Shown in pieces: positions 34,061 to 44,635 of a stretch of DNA of 64,000 nucleotides. The notes below the pieces were generated by a model, which worked only from the letters and a program-made list of their open reading frames with translations, searched no databases and was not told the origin of the DNA. Origin of the DNA: Isochrysis galbana (taxonomy: Eukaryota > Haptophyta > Isochrysidales > Isochrysidaceae). Position numbers and translations under genes: made by a program. The stretch's first letter is position 1. Each line of letters begins with the position of its first letter. Location of the stretch: the NCBI GenBank assembly GCA_018136815.1, contig CM030944.1:2953834-3017833 (forward strand), read 5' to 3'.

Positions 34061-34741
34061 ATGCTGCTGCGCCGGATGGCATGCTCGGTTCTGCTGCCGC
34101 GGCTCTCGCTGGGCCTGCTGGCGGGTAGCAGCCTCGGGCTGGGGAGCTTGCGGGTGTGGGCGGACGAGAGGCAGAAGGCGCCGCTTGGGGAGCTGTATGC
34201 GGACGCCGTCGAGGCGTTTGTCGACGTTCCCGGTTGCGAGTCGCTTTCGTCGGCTGACGGAGTGCTCTATCTGGCGCCCTCAAAGGCGGGAGCTGAGCGC
34301 GTCGAGTGGCCAAAACTCATCTCGAAGAGCGTCATCTACTCGTTCACCGCCTGGAACCCACACGGCCAGACCGCATCCGATGCTGCGAACAAGGCAGCAA
34401 ACGCGCGTCTCGAGGCAGACATTGACAACCTGCGTCTCAAGCCTCGTGCGACCTGGCGGTGCTTTGGCTTCAACGTCAAAGAGGGCTGGCGGGAGGAGGG
34501 GTTCTCGCTCGCGTACGATCCCGCAGAGCGCCGATTCGCCCTCAACGAAGTGATGAGGCTTGCTTCACGCTACAGGCAAGCGGCAGTCTATATGTACATG
34601 TGCAAAGAAGGTGTCGTGGTGCGCGAAACTCTATGGGTAGACAGGGCGGCGCGTGAGGAGCATGCAGATGATACTCCCGTGGTCATGATGCGGCTCGCAA
34701 ACCCACCGCCATCTGAGCTAGCTGCTCGCGGGAAGCTGTAA
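34061..34741 (+). CDS. DUF3293-domain protein, probably organelle-targeted
   Basis: Intronless, 226 residues, ATG at 34061. Residues 1-35 are basic, leucine-rich and lack acids (MLLRRMACSVLLPRLSLGLL), as in a mitochondrial or plastid leader. Residues about 85-195 match DUF3293: IYSFTAWNPHGQTASDAANK, ANARLEADI, the following GW-EEGFSLA segment and the helix with ASRYRQAAVYMYMCKEG. The family is known mainly from bacteria and its function is undefined. The C-terminal 30 residues are unremarkable. Confidence 0.75.
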   Translation: MLLRRMACSVLLPRLSLGLLAGSSLGLGSLRVWADERQKAPLGELYADAVEAFVDVPGCESLSSADGVLYLAPSKAGAERVEWPKLISKSVIYSFTAWNPHGQTASDAANKAANARLEADIDNLRLKPRATWRCFGFNVKEGWREEGFSLAYDPAERRFALNEVMRLASRYRQAAVYMYMCKEGVVVRETLWVDRAAREEHADDTPVVMMRLANPPPSELAARGKL

Positions 34742-35362
34742 GCACGTCGGCTAACAGTCTGACGAACCATGTACCAACGTGGTGAAGCATGTGAGTGCCC
34801 ATAGCCATAGACACAACCATGGCGCACCGCGTCTGTACCAGCGACAGCGTTAGATTTCAGGTTTCGCGAGGGATGCTTCACAACTTCCGCGCCATGTCCA
34901 TGGTACCGCATTTCAAACGTTGGATGGTCTATGCTGATGAGATGTGAGCATGGACCGATGGAGCGTAAGCATGGCGGTATGTATAGGGTTTAGGGGCATG
35001 GGGTATGGCCTTTCACGGATGGCGGATGGGTGATGCGTGCCTCACGGACGGATAATGGAAAGAGCGCGCGCGCGCGGCTCTCGTGGTTATCACCATCGGG
35101 CGTATAACCGTATTGTCGTTGTGCGAAATCCATATCCATATCGTTACTTCTTGCTAACGTTCACTCCATCCCCGCATCCCTCTCTCTTGTCGCTCTCGCT
35201 CTCATGCCTAAGGCCGCGACTCCCTCAGCCTTGCCCTGCCACCGCTAACCTCAGCCACCCCGGCCCTCCAACCTCCTCCGATACGCCTCCCTTGCGCCCT
35301 TTATTCCGGCTGCCTCTCGCCAAACGCCCGCCCCCGCGTAGTTCGTAGTTCGCTTGACCCGT

Positions 35363-35570
35363 TCAAAAAATCTTGGAGATGAAGATGCCCGCTACGCTAC
35401 TAATTACTCTCTCCTTAACCGGATTCCCGCTCGACATCGCCCTCGCCCCCACCTCTCTCCCCTTCCCGCTCCTCCCCCGTCCATTTTTGTTCGGTTTCGG
35501 GGGGTCGGCCCATGTACACTACTTTAGGACTAGCGTTGGGAGGCGGGGGGGCAGGCCTATTCGGTAGAAG
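35363..35570 (-). mobile_element. Non-LTR retrotransposon 3' end, family A copy 4
   Basis: Reading leftward: GGCCTGCCCCCCCGCCTCCC, ATGGGCCGACCCCCCGAAAC and a G/A-rich block toward a short T run at about 35363 (minus strand). The same order occurs in copies 1, 2 and 6. Confidence 0.55.
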
Positions 35571-35879
35571 AGGCGCAACGAAGACTACCGGTACGATTTA
35601 AAGACAACGACTTCGCAGTGTTGGAACTACGTCATATTAGCATCCTAGAATTTTTATTGTGTCTAGACACCTAAAACAGTCGCTATCTAATAGATCCCCA
35701 GCTTGAAACCGAAAGACTCGAACGCGAAAAGCGATTTTTACGAATGTTGAAGACTACTACGGTCATTGACGTCCAACGACCCACGGGCAGATTCACACAC
35801 ATGTCACATACAGACTCATAGGGCGCCTAAGACCTAAGACGCTCGACCCAGTGGATTGGGGCCCTACTCAGCATTCCCT

Positions 35880-36083
35880 ACTACTTTGCCGCAGGGATCT
35901 ACCCGCGAGCGACGAAATCACGCTTGCTAACCTGGGCCGCACCCCTAGCTGATACCGAAGACAAAGGAATGATGGGGGGAAAGGGAGGAGGTGGAGCGAA
36001 GGGATGGAAGGGCGGAGGCGGTGAGGAAGTAGGAATACCTAGATACAGTAGGTGTTAGCCCTGAATCTTCAGATGCTTTTTTT
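35880..36083 (+). mobile_element. Non-LTR retrotransposon 3' end, family A copy 5
   Basis: Plus-strand copy with CCTGGGCCGCACCCCTAGCT, a G/A-rich block, then AGTAGGTGTTAGCCCTGAAT, CTTCAGATGC and eight Ts at 36076-36083. It abuts the end of the minus-strand element X2 tail to tail. Confidence 0.65.
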
Positions 36084-36099
36084 TCAGTCCCGACTTATC

Positions 36100-36625
36100 C
36101 TGTAAACAGGTGCGGGACTTACCGCATTTTCCTATTTTTCGGTGGGCGGAGCTCTTGCTCCGCCCACCCCCTTCTCCGCGCTCTCTCTCCCCTCTCCTGC
36201 GGCACGCGCGATGGCGCGCCTGCGGCAAGCCTGCAGCTGCCCCTGGCGACCCCTGGGGGCTCTTGGAGGCCACCTCCACGCTCAGGGGGCAGAGGAGGCT
36301 AGGGCTGCTGGGCCCTGGCCTCCCCTGCCTCTCCCTCGCTGGCGCTCCTGAACCTCAGGGGCCCCCATTCTGCACCTGTCTGCCTGTCGACCAGGGGGGG
36401 AGGGGGGTTGGAGCGATGGGCTGGCCACGACAGGCCAGGCAGGACGCGCGAGGCAGCCTGCCACGGGGAGAGAGTGGGTCAGCAGGGCAATCTGCTCCTG
36501 GCAAGCCATCACGCATGCCGGGAGCATGGGTGGTTCCTCCCCCATGGCAGGGGAGGAGTGGAGAGGGGGGGGGGCTCGTGCCCCCCCATGGGCGAACTAA
36601 GTATAAACTTAGTTGTCTCGCAACC
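36100..36625 (-). mobile_element. GC-rich hairpin-start element, copy X2
   Basis: On the minus strand it begins with AACTAAGT-TTAT-ACTTAGTT (36614-36595), a perfect 8-bp stem, 4 nt before ATGG. It then follows copy X1 through the GRQADRCR-coding region to CCTGTTTACAGGATAAG near 36100. The junction CGCGATGGCGCGCCTGCGG at 36204-36222 is intact, whereas X1 carries an 883-bp insertion at the same point. Confidence 0.65.
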
Positions 36626-37121
36626 GGGAAAGAAAGGGCCGGGGGAGTGGGGAGTGGGGGTGTAGAAAGTAGAAAGTGTCCTGCGTTAAAGTAGTGGGTC
36701 GTTCCAGTCACCGCTCACGAAATGGATGCCGCTACCAGCACCAAGGACCAAGGTGCGCTATGCCGCCCTCACAGCCACACCAATCACGCCCGCCGCCCCC
36801 GCGCACCACGTCGAAATCGGCCGCTTGCGGCCCCCAGTGCCCAGTGTTGCGGTGATGAGTGATGACGTCGTCACGCCCCCAAGACGCGCCGTGAGGGGTT
36901 CGCGGGGGGGGGGGGGGGGGGGGGGGGGTTGCCGGGGCAGGGGGGGGGGGGCTGCGGAATCCTTGAACACCCAGGGGAGGTGGAAAATAGTGGTTAAAAG
37001 AGTGAGTGACCGGCTAATAAGCTAATAACCTTTACAAGAAAAATGGCTCGTCCACCTCTGCCCCACTAGCACACCCAGTCACAAGACTACTTTTAAAAAA
37101 GCGGCTTGTCCAGCTCGCGCG
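36626..37121. other. Intergenic, with a poly-G tract
   Basis: A G run broken only by TTGCC and CA lies at about 36906-36951, a strong candidate to fold as a G-quadruplex. The interval should contain the promoter of the glycosyltransferase gene at 37122. Nothing else is seen. Confidence 0.5.
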
Positions 37122-39748
37122 ATGCGCTGCCGTCTCTGGCTCATCGCCGCCGCCGCGGTCGGCGCCATCCTGCTCAACGCGCACCTGCTGGGCTCGCGTG
37201 CGGCAGCGACACCCAGCGGCACTTCCCTCCTCTTCCACACCACCGCCCCGCACGCCGGCGAGAGGGACGCTGAGCGCCAGGACGCTGAAGCTGCTCGGCT
37301 GACGCTCCTCTCTCCTCTCTCGCACAAGGTGGTCAAGGCCGAGGCCGAGGTGGAGGCGGGGGCGCCGCCGAGCGCACACGCGGCCTCCTGCCCAGCCAGC
37401 CGCGCACCATACCATGTGCTGCTCACCGCCTCGTCGGGAGAATACCAACGGTGGCAGACGCGCGTCTTCTTCCATCACTACACGCGCCTCAAGGCGGAGT
37501 ACCCGTGCTCAGACATCGGTGGATTCACACGGCTGCTCACGCTCCCCGACTCGAAGAGGCGCGAGGAGGAGGACGCGGGTCTCTCAAAGGTGATGACGAC
37601 GCTGATCGCGCGCGAGCTCACCAAGGGCAAGGAAGATCTGGGATTCGTGGTGCTGAACCGGCCCACATCCATTGCAGCTGTCCTTGCGTCGGGCGAGCTG
37701 GAGGCGCGCCTGGCTCCGAAGGAGAGGCACATCTTCATCGTCGAGACAGATCACGTCCTCTTGAAGCCGCTGCCTAATCTTGTCGCGCGGGCCACAGGCG
37801 GAGAGGAGGCCGCCGCGTACCCCTTCCACTACATGAATCCAACGCGCGACGCCACTACGATCAATATCGTGCGACATTTTGCCGGCTCCGATGAGACTGC
37901 CAAGCTGGTGCAACAGGTGCGCCCCGCCCCACATGAGATGGCCCGCTCATGTCGCGCTCTCGGACTCAAAGTGTGCACTCGGCATCATCTTGCGCGTAGG
38001 TCGGTCCCTCGCCGCTGCTCATCTCGCTGGGTGCTCTGAAACGCGTGAGTGCAGGGTGGACAAATGTCTCCTTTGCGATGAAGCGCGACCCCGATGCCGA
38101 CGCCGAATTCAACTGGATGCTGGAGATGTGGGGATACTCGGTGCGGTTCAAGTCGCTTGGCATAAGTCGCCCAGACTGCGCGATGGTAGCGTGCGCCTTG
38201 TAATCATGGAACTCTGTCCACTTGGGAGAGATCTGCCACCTCGTCCGGCGTAGGCCATCACGAACCTCACCACATGTTCACTCCTTGGATCAGGTGGCTG
38301 CTGCGCGCGTCCGGCTGAAGCACATTGTCTTCGAGCCGATGCAGATTGAGCCATCGTCGCAATTCGGGTTGCGCATGACGCCGGAGGCTTCGTGGCCACG
38401 CTGGTACGATGCGGGTGGGGAGCCCACTCACCACATTCTGCACTACACATTCTCGCACGAGTATTCGCGCGAGGGCGTGCCAATGATCGACAACAAGTTT
38501 GGCGAGTGGCGTTTCGACAAGCGCCCATACCAAAAGGGCGTGCCCCGCACTCTTCCACCGCCGCCCCGGTGCGCTGCCGAGGCGGCATGGACGCTCTGGA
38601 GCAAACTCAACCAAACAATGGCGGCGGCGCCGCCGGGACCCGACTACTGGGAAGACGCACCGCTAGCGAGGCCTACAGCACCTTACATCGCTGAGCGGAC
38701 GTGGGGCTTACGGGCGAGTGAAGCCGCAGTTCGCCTCGTGGGTACGGGCCCTTGGAAGTGGGACAGCTCGGGCGATCTCTACTTCTTGCGGGGCGGGTGG
38801 GCGCTGACCCCGTGGGGGACCGCGCGCTGGGGTGCCGCTGCCGCTGCAGATCCTGATTTGCCACAGGGTGCGCAGCTTGTGCTTTTCCTGTGTGGCGTCG
38901 AGCGATGGACGCATTCTATTCGGCTCGAGGAGGGCGCCAACGGCGCCACGATTCACTTCGAAGGGCGCCCGCCGCCACCCGCCGCGGGTGACACGCGCGC
39001 CAGCGCCATGGGCAGCCACAGCCCCAACGAGCGGAGCCAGGCCCGGCTGAATCGAACTTTGCCACCCGTGCCGACATCGGGAAGTGCCGAAGCGGCCGAC
39101 ATCAGCTCTGCCCTCGCCGCTGACGACGACGCGCGCAGCAACGCGGACTCAGATGTCGATTCATTGCGCCGGCGTCTTCTCGGCACCGGGCCGTGGGAGC
39201 GTGGCCCATTTGCGGCCATCGGTCCACTGGTATTCTTGCGTGGTGGGTTGGCCTACAATGTGTTGCGCCACCGGCGCGGCACATGGAGCGTGGCTGCATC
39301 AGGCGAGGGCGGGTTGGCGGAGGTCCAGATCCGGATGAATGGCGACGATGGGGCGCCGGGAATCACGCACATCCTTGAGCTGTCGTGCTGGCGCATGCGC
39401 CGGAAGGGCAGTATTGACGAATTCACCGATTTCGTGTGGAAAGCCCCGGCTCGGCGTTGTTTCTCTAGCTGCTCTGACCGGACCGCACCCGCCACGGAGG
39501 CAGCCATCAGAGCGTCGCCGCTCGGACGCGTTGTGATGGGCGCCGTCTGGTCGTGGGGCTACAATAGCGAGGGCGTGCGCTTCGTGATCGACAAGGGTGA
39601 GGGCGTCTTCATTTCGCCGTGGGGGCACGGCCGGTGGGGCTTTGTGAGCTCTAGGGATGATGTCATCTTCGTTGACTTTGTACAAGAGATCCACATGCTT
39701 CGTGAGTGCACCCCGTGGCCTATGTGTCTGCGGCCTTTCAGAACCTAA
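37122..39748 (+). CDS. HPAT/SGT-like peptidyl O-glycosyltransferase with triplicated C-terminal module
   Basis: Exons 37122-37916, 38000-38140 and 38294-39748 give 796 residues. Residues 7-20 are a signal anchor (LIAAAAVGAILLNA), so a Golgi type II membrane protein is likely. The catalytic part follows plant hydroxyproline O-arabinosyltransferases and serine galactosyltransferases: HVLLTASSGEYQRWQTRVF, GGFTRLLT, FVVLNRP, then HIFIVETDHVLLKPLPNL (acidic sugar-nucleotide site), AAYPFHYMNP, GPSPLLISLGALKRVSAGW, TNVSFAMKRDPDADAEFNWM, and HYTFSHEYS. Residues about 455-796 hold three related blocks (GTGPWKWDS..RGGWALTPWG; GTGPWERGP..RGGLAYNV; GAVWSWGYN..GEGVFISPWG) that I do not recognise. Splices are GT-AG. 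It likely glycosylates Hyp- or Ser-containing secreted proteins. Confidence 0.8.
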
Positions 39749-40569
39749 ACGGACTCCACTCACCATGCACATTTTGGCCTCTCGCCAGCCATGCCAGCGC
39801 AAGTGGGAACTGTTGCACGCTGGCTGAGCCCTCCCTGCCCTTGCCCTCAGGATTTGAGAGGGGGGAGGCACGTTTCGTCTCAACGCGGTGCAAGGATGGC
39901 GACACGGTTAGCGGGCGCCCCTTGCGCGCCGAGCCGGGTGGCGGCGTGCTCCCGGCTGGGTGGTACAAGTGGTAGTGGTGGTGTGGTGGCGACGTTACGG
40001 GCACGAACCGTCGCGTGATGCGTGAGTTTGGGCGGGAGCGTGGCTCCACGCAGTCGCGCATCACTTTCTCAGCTGCAGCTGTGCAGGCGAGCAGCAGCTT
40101 ACAGTTTAGCGAGAGGCATCCCGCAGCCCAAAATTTTGATTGAACTATTCCGTACATTATGAGCTGTTATCGGCTGTTATTGTACGTGGGATATGTATCC
40201 AGTAATGTGGTGCTGAAGGCCGCAAAAAAGCGCTCGAACAACGAACAACAAAAGCGGTGATGCCAGCTATGCTTCCGCCTACTGCGGGCCTGACCAAAGC
40301 CTTGCCTACCCGGCCTTCCACACACGCACGCACATGTTGCTCCAAGAGAATCCATCACCAGGCCCCTCACACATTTTGCAGTGGTTGGGTGATAATAAGT
40401 GTATCTGACTCCACCCATAGCTTCCTCCAAGCTTTGCACCCACCACTCCTCACGGACCTCCATTCCACAACTGCGCCCCCTTGCCTCCCCAAAGCGATAG
40501 GCAGAAACCATTGTGCGGCCCAACCCCAGAACCCTCCGTGCACAATGTACCTACCCGCCAGTCAGTTCG
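39749..40569. other. Intergenic between convergent genes
   Basis: Lies between the stop codons of the glycosyltransferase (plus) and the ATP-grasp gene (minus), so it should hold both 3' UTRs. No other feature is recognised. Confidence 0.5.
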
Positions 40570-42337
40570 TTACGTGGCTGCGACGCGCGCTTGCTGCTGC
40601 GCCGATGGTTGCAGGGCTCCTAAAGTGTGCAATTTCTCGAAAAATGCTCGAGCGCGTGGACGCGGCACGTCGCAAGCGAGATCAGCGCCGACGCGAGTGT
40701 TGATCTCGAAGATGCACATGGCGCCCTTACCGCCCCTGATGGCGAGGGTCGGGAGATCAGGTCAAGGATGCAGTGGGGTACGGCGAATGCAGGCAGCCCG
40801 CATCGAGTGTGCAACGAGCAACACTGTTGGACTAGCACTTGCAATAGCACGATGCACATGGGCGTCTCACCGTAACTTGTAGTTGAAGTTACAAATACCA
40901 GAGAACCCCAACAAGAATGTTTCCATCACACTGAGCAGATGTCGAGGAACCGTGCCGCCCGAGTCGCGCGATAGCTCCTGGACGCTAGGCCATACATACT
41001 CTTTCCGATCGTAGACGTATCTGCGCAAAGGATTAAGCGTACCCGGCGAGGTTAGCAAAGGGTGGGCTGCACATTGGCAAGAGGCGCTCAACACGGCATA
41101 CCCACAGTGCATATCCCATCAGTCTGCAGTCGTCATTCCCGCGCAAGACGTCCAGCCACCCGCCCTAGTCTCACTTTGTCTCAATCACATCCACAAGCGC
41201 CCCGTCATTGACCAAAAGAGAGACAGAGTACTCGGTCGTGCCTGGGATGAGCTCCTGCAATAACCACTCGTCATTCAGCTCAGGTGTCACCTGAATGAGA
41301 GCAGGCAACATCAGTCTATCCGAGCGAGCAGCGGCGTCAAGTCCAGAAGCTCGCGATATCTTGCTCTAACACAATGTGGCGGTCACGCGCAGGCTTGATC
41401 CCCGATAAGACCCCACTACAGTGTCTGCGCACTCCACTGACATATAGCTATGACCACCAGAAGGCCGCCCTTGTGCGTTGCGTGCGCTCCACCGAAACCG
41501 CCCCTGACTCGTGGCGCGTGGCCCCGTGCCGCGATGTGCTTCGGTCTCCGTTGCTTTCACCTTCTGAATGTCTTCTCTGCACCGAACGATGAAGACATTT
41601 TTGCCATGATTCCCCTCTGAGCCCTTGAGCACCGCTGGATAGACAGCCTCGTCTGTTGGGAGATGGTGTGCACAGGCAGCTGAGCGACACGCGCAGCCCG
41701 AGTCGTTAAATAGACAGGCCGACAATTAGGAAGCGGGTGCAGGCACGCCGCCGCCCCGGTGCGCACGACGCACCCAAGCTCGGATAGTGCACGGGCAGGT
41801 ATTCCAGCATTCCAATCTGCAAGGGGATGGATGGCATGCAAGCGGTGGGCAGCGCAGTGTCGGTAAGGCGTCGTGGTCAAGTATGCGCGGCCACGCGGCG
41901 TCTTAGCGAGCGGTTCCAGGCACCTGCTCGGCGAACTCGCGCAGCCTCCGCTTGTTGGAGAGCTTACTGACGAGGTGCGGGTCGCACGTAAGCGTCTTCC
42001 AGCCGGCCGCGGCGAGCTGCGGCTGTATCTGTGCGATGCGCACTGCCATCTCATCGGAGGAGGGTAGAATCCAGCAGGGGTGTGGCGCAGCTGGCGGCGG
42101 CAGCTCTCCCGCGTACTTGAGCGTGTTGAGCGCTGAGCAGCCCATCTTCCACAAGAAGCGGTGCCATCCGTTTGGCGGAACGACGTGGAATTGCGCTCTC
42201 TCGAATGAGTGTACGTCTCCGTGGGCCGGTCCGGCGACGAAGCGGTGTACGGCGGAGCGTTTGCGCGGCGAGCGGCGCGGACGAGACGCCCGCCGCTCCG
42301 AGACGCCCTCGAGCGGCCGCTTGCTCCCCCGGCCCAT
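40570..42337 (-). CDS. ATP-grasp domain protein
   Basis: Six exons, 42337-41924, 41816-41774, 41652-41561, 41290-41175, 41020-40877 and 40735-40570, join through GT-AG introns in frame to 324 residues. The ATP-grasp order is clear: LVSKLSNKRRLREFAEQ (N-lobe), YPAVLKGSEGNHGKNVFIV (ATP-binding lysine and glycine loop), WLLQELIPGTTEYSVSLLV (second ATP segment), YDRKEYVWPSVQEL, and CIFEINTRVGADLACDV (metal-binding E-x-N and glycine region). The metal and ATP residues are all present. ATP-grasp enzymes join a carboxylate to an amine or thiol through an acyl phosphate; the substrate cannot be inferred. The N-terminal 40 residues are basic and may be a leader. The start is the ATG at 42337, just after a CT-rich block. 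An extra exon near 41300-41500 is possible. Confidence 0.8.
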
Positions 42338-43469
42338 CGAGGCCGACCCTCTGGTGGGACTCTCGAGAAGGGGATAGAGGGGGGGGAAGAGAGGGAGGGA
42401 GAAGGAGAAGAGAGGGAGACTGGAAGAGGGGGGAGAGACGAGAGAGAGTAATGAAGAGGGGAATAATATAAGAGGGAGGAAAGTGGGAGAAGGATGTGCG
42501 AGAGAGAGAGTCTGAGGAAGTAGGGAAAAGAAGAGCGAGGAAGAGGAAAAGGGGGAAAAAGAGGAAACGAAGAGCGATGCGAGAGAAGAAGAGAGAGAGA
42601 CGGAGAGGAATAGGAGGAAGAGACCCATGTGAATATACCCCCCGGGGGGAAAGAGGCTGTTGTATTTAGAAGAGAGGTGGTGAAAAGAGGGAAGAAGAGA
42701 CAGATGACTCCTAAAGTAGAGAGTATGGATCCAAAGAGAGAGAGAATAAGAGGCGAGAGAGAGAGGGTGCGCGGGACGACGGGCGCAACCTGCCGGCGGA
42801 CGGGTAGCACTGCTAGAGCTCTACTTACTACTTACTTACTCCTTCCCCCACCCACTTGGCCCCGGCCAGCTTGTCGCGAATTTTGTTTTTCAAAATATGG
42901 GTTAGCTCGAGGTGAACTCCGCCGTCCGCCGCTTGCCGCCCCTTGTTCACGTTTCCGTGTATGCGCTTTCTACGGGTAACTGGAGCCTTGAACGGCTCCG
43001 TCTGCTGCTCGCCGCCCTTGCTTCACGTAGAACGTGTGTGCCTCATCTCTGTCGCATTCGCGAATCGACACTCGTTAGGCTTCTCTTCGTCGTCCGGCAT
43101 TTATCGTGCTATAATTCTCTGCTTTCTCTCGTTCTCGGTCAAAAGCTTCGCTTGGATGCATGGGATCGCGGGTTGTGGAGCGCCCTCTCTCTTTCTCTCG
43201 AAAGAGAAGGGAAGTTTCCCCACCTTTCTTCCTCCCAGGCGCCTCGCAAATAGGTTTAATTTGCTATCTTCCCTGCGCTTCTTTATCTGCTTCTGGGGGC
43301 AATCAGGTTTAATTTGCAATCTCATCGCATCTTCCCCTTAGGCACATCGCACTTCTCTCGTCTTATTCGGTAGGTCTCTTGGAATCCTGCGTAGCAAGAT
43401 TGCCTCTCGTTTCCGTTATGGTGCGATTCCCGTTCCAGACAGGATCGCCGACAGATCGCCCTTTGGTCG
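42338..43469. other. Intergenic, GA-rich then repeat
   Basis: A GA-rich tract (42370-42780) lies directly upstream of the ATP-grasp start. At 43048-43110, TGTCGCATTCGCGAATCGAC, CTCGTTAGGCTTCTCTTCGT and GGCATTTATCGT match 48804-48868, a dispersed repeat. No gene. Confidence 0.5.
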
Positions 43470-43760
43470 TCGTCCGCCCAGCATGGGCCTGCCCTCGAGC
43501 TGACTCCCCCCCCTCCCCTGGTCGCCAGGCAGACAGAGGCCACCGGGAGGCTCCAAGGGCCAGCGTGGCAAGCGTGGGAGAGGCAGGGGGGGCCAGGGGC
43601 TGAGCCCCAGCCTCCACTGCCCCCTGAGCTGCCCTTGCTGGCCCTCAGGGAGCTCCCAAAGGCCCTCTGAGAGCAAGCCGTGGCGCGCCGCATGGCGACG
43701 CGCCGCAGGGAGAGGGGTGGAGGAGAATGGAGAGAGGGAGAGGGGGGGAATTGCACCCCC
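43470..43760 (+). mobile_element. GC-rich element related to X copies, copy X4 (partial)
   Basis: In plus orientation it carries CCCTGGTCGCCAGGCAGACA, a GGCAAGCGTGGGAGAGGCAG segment and CCCCCTGAGCTGCCC in the order seen on the minus strand of X1 and X2. No hairpin start is visible, so the 5' end is missing or diverged. Confidence 0.4.
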
Positions 43761-43934
43761 CCCGATGGAGTGCGGTAAGAAACGGGCCCCGTTTGCGTTA
43801 GCAAACGGGCGAAGGGGGGCGGCTGGCGACAGGAGGGAGAGAGGAAGGGAGTGGCTCAAGACGTACCTGTGGCAGGTATCGAGGGGCGCAGTCATTTATT
43901 TCTTCGAGGACTGCTCGCGGCGCGAGCTGTAAGG
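43761..43934. other. Short intergenic stretch
   Basis: Contains a direct repeat of CGGGCCCCGTTTGCGTTAGC and GCAAACGGGCG type words forming a small inverted repeat at 43787-43812 (CCGTTTGCGTTAGCAAACGG). Otherwise nothing. Confidence 0.35.
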
Positions 43935-44220
43935 GCCGTTCTGCTTCTCGACGAGAGCCCCCCCCCCCCCCCCGGTGTTTTTCCCCGGTGGGTCGCCCGA
44001 CGTAGGTCGGTCCGCCCCACTGGGTTTTCCCCCATTGTAACTTGTGGGGAGTTATAATGGGAGCCGGGGGTTTGCGAGGGGGGAGATTTGTAGGGATGCA
44101 TATGTATGTGTATGTGTCTGCACCATCACTCCAAGGCGTGCGGGCAAGTGCGCTGAGGGGTGTCGTGATAGTACCGGGCTAGTGGGAGTAGTGGTACTAA
44201 CGCTCAGTTGTTTTATTATA
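43935..44220. mobile_element. End of long-inverted-repeat element, solo copy
   Basis: About 250 bases (GTTATAATGGGAGCCGGGGG, GGGGTGTCGTGATAGTACCG, GGTACTAACGCTCAGTTGTT) match the right arm at 62376-62537 and, inverted, the left arm at 61829-62105. It shares the outer TTGTTTTATTAT with the left arm, so the family terminus is near 44218. No second arm lies nearby. Confidence 0.6.
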
Positions 44221-44635
44221 TGGCCATGGCGCGCGCCTGCGGCCCCTCTTCAGGTCCCCAGGAGGCCTGCAGGGGGCCTGGGAGCACAGCTCAGGGGGCA
44301 GGTGAGGCTGGGGCATGGCCCTGGCCCCTCCTGCCTCTCCCTCGCTGGCTCTCGTGCCCCTGCCGGTCGACTGGAGCTGGCTGGGGGGTCCTGATCAGGG
44401 GGGCCCAGGGGGAGGAGGGGTTGGTCAGAGCGACAAGCAGGCCAGCGCGGGCCAGGGCGTGCAATCTGTGCCCAGCTCTCTGGGAGAGTCTGGGCAGTCT
44501 GGGTGCGTCTCCACTGCATGCCAAGAGGCAGCGCAGGGGGGTGGATGGTTCTCGCCCCCCATGAGGGGAGTCGAGAGAGTGGGGGGGGCGCGAGGCCCCC
44601 CTCCATGGCGACCAATCATAAGATTAGTAGCTCAC
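44221..44635 (-). mobile_element. GC-rich hairpin-start element, copy X3
   Basis: On the minus strand it starts with ACTAATC-TTAT-GATTGGT (44628-44611; one T-G wobble) and 4 nt later ATGG. The body is GC-rich with words shared with X1 and X2 (CACGAGAGCCAGCGAGGGAG, CCTGCCCCCTGAGCTG). The stem sequence differs from the other copies but remains paired. Confidence 0.55.

Larger units (their letters stand above)
34742..36099. other. Intergenic with two retroelement ends
   Basis: No gene. Two family-A LINE 3' ends lie here, at about 35363-35570 (minus) and 35880-36083 (plus). Sequence 34742-35360 is the region 3' of the DUF3293 gene and shows no recognisable feature. Confidence 0.5.
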
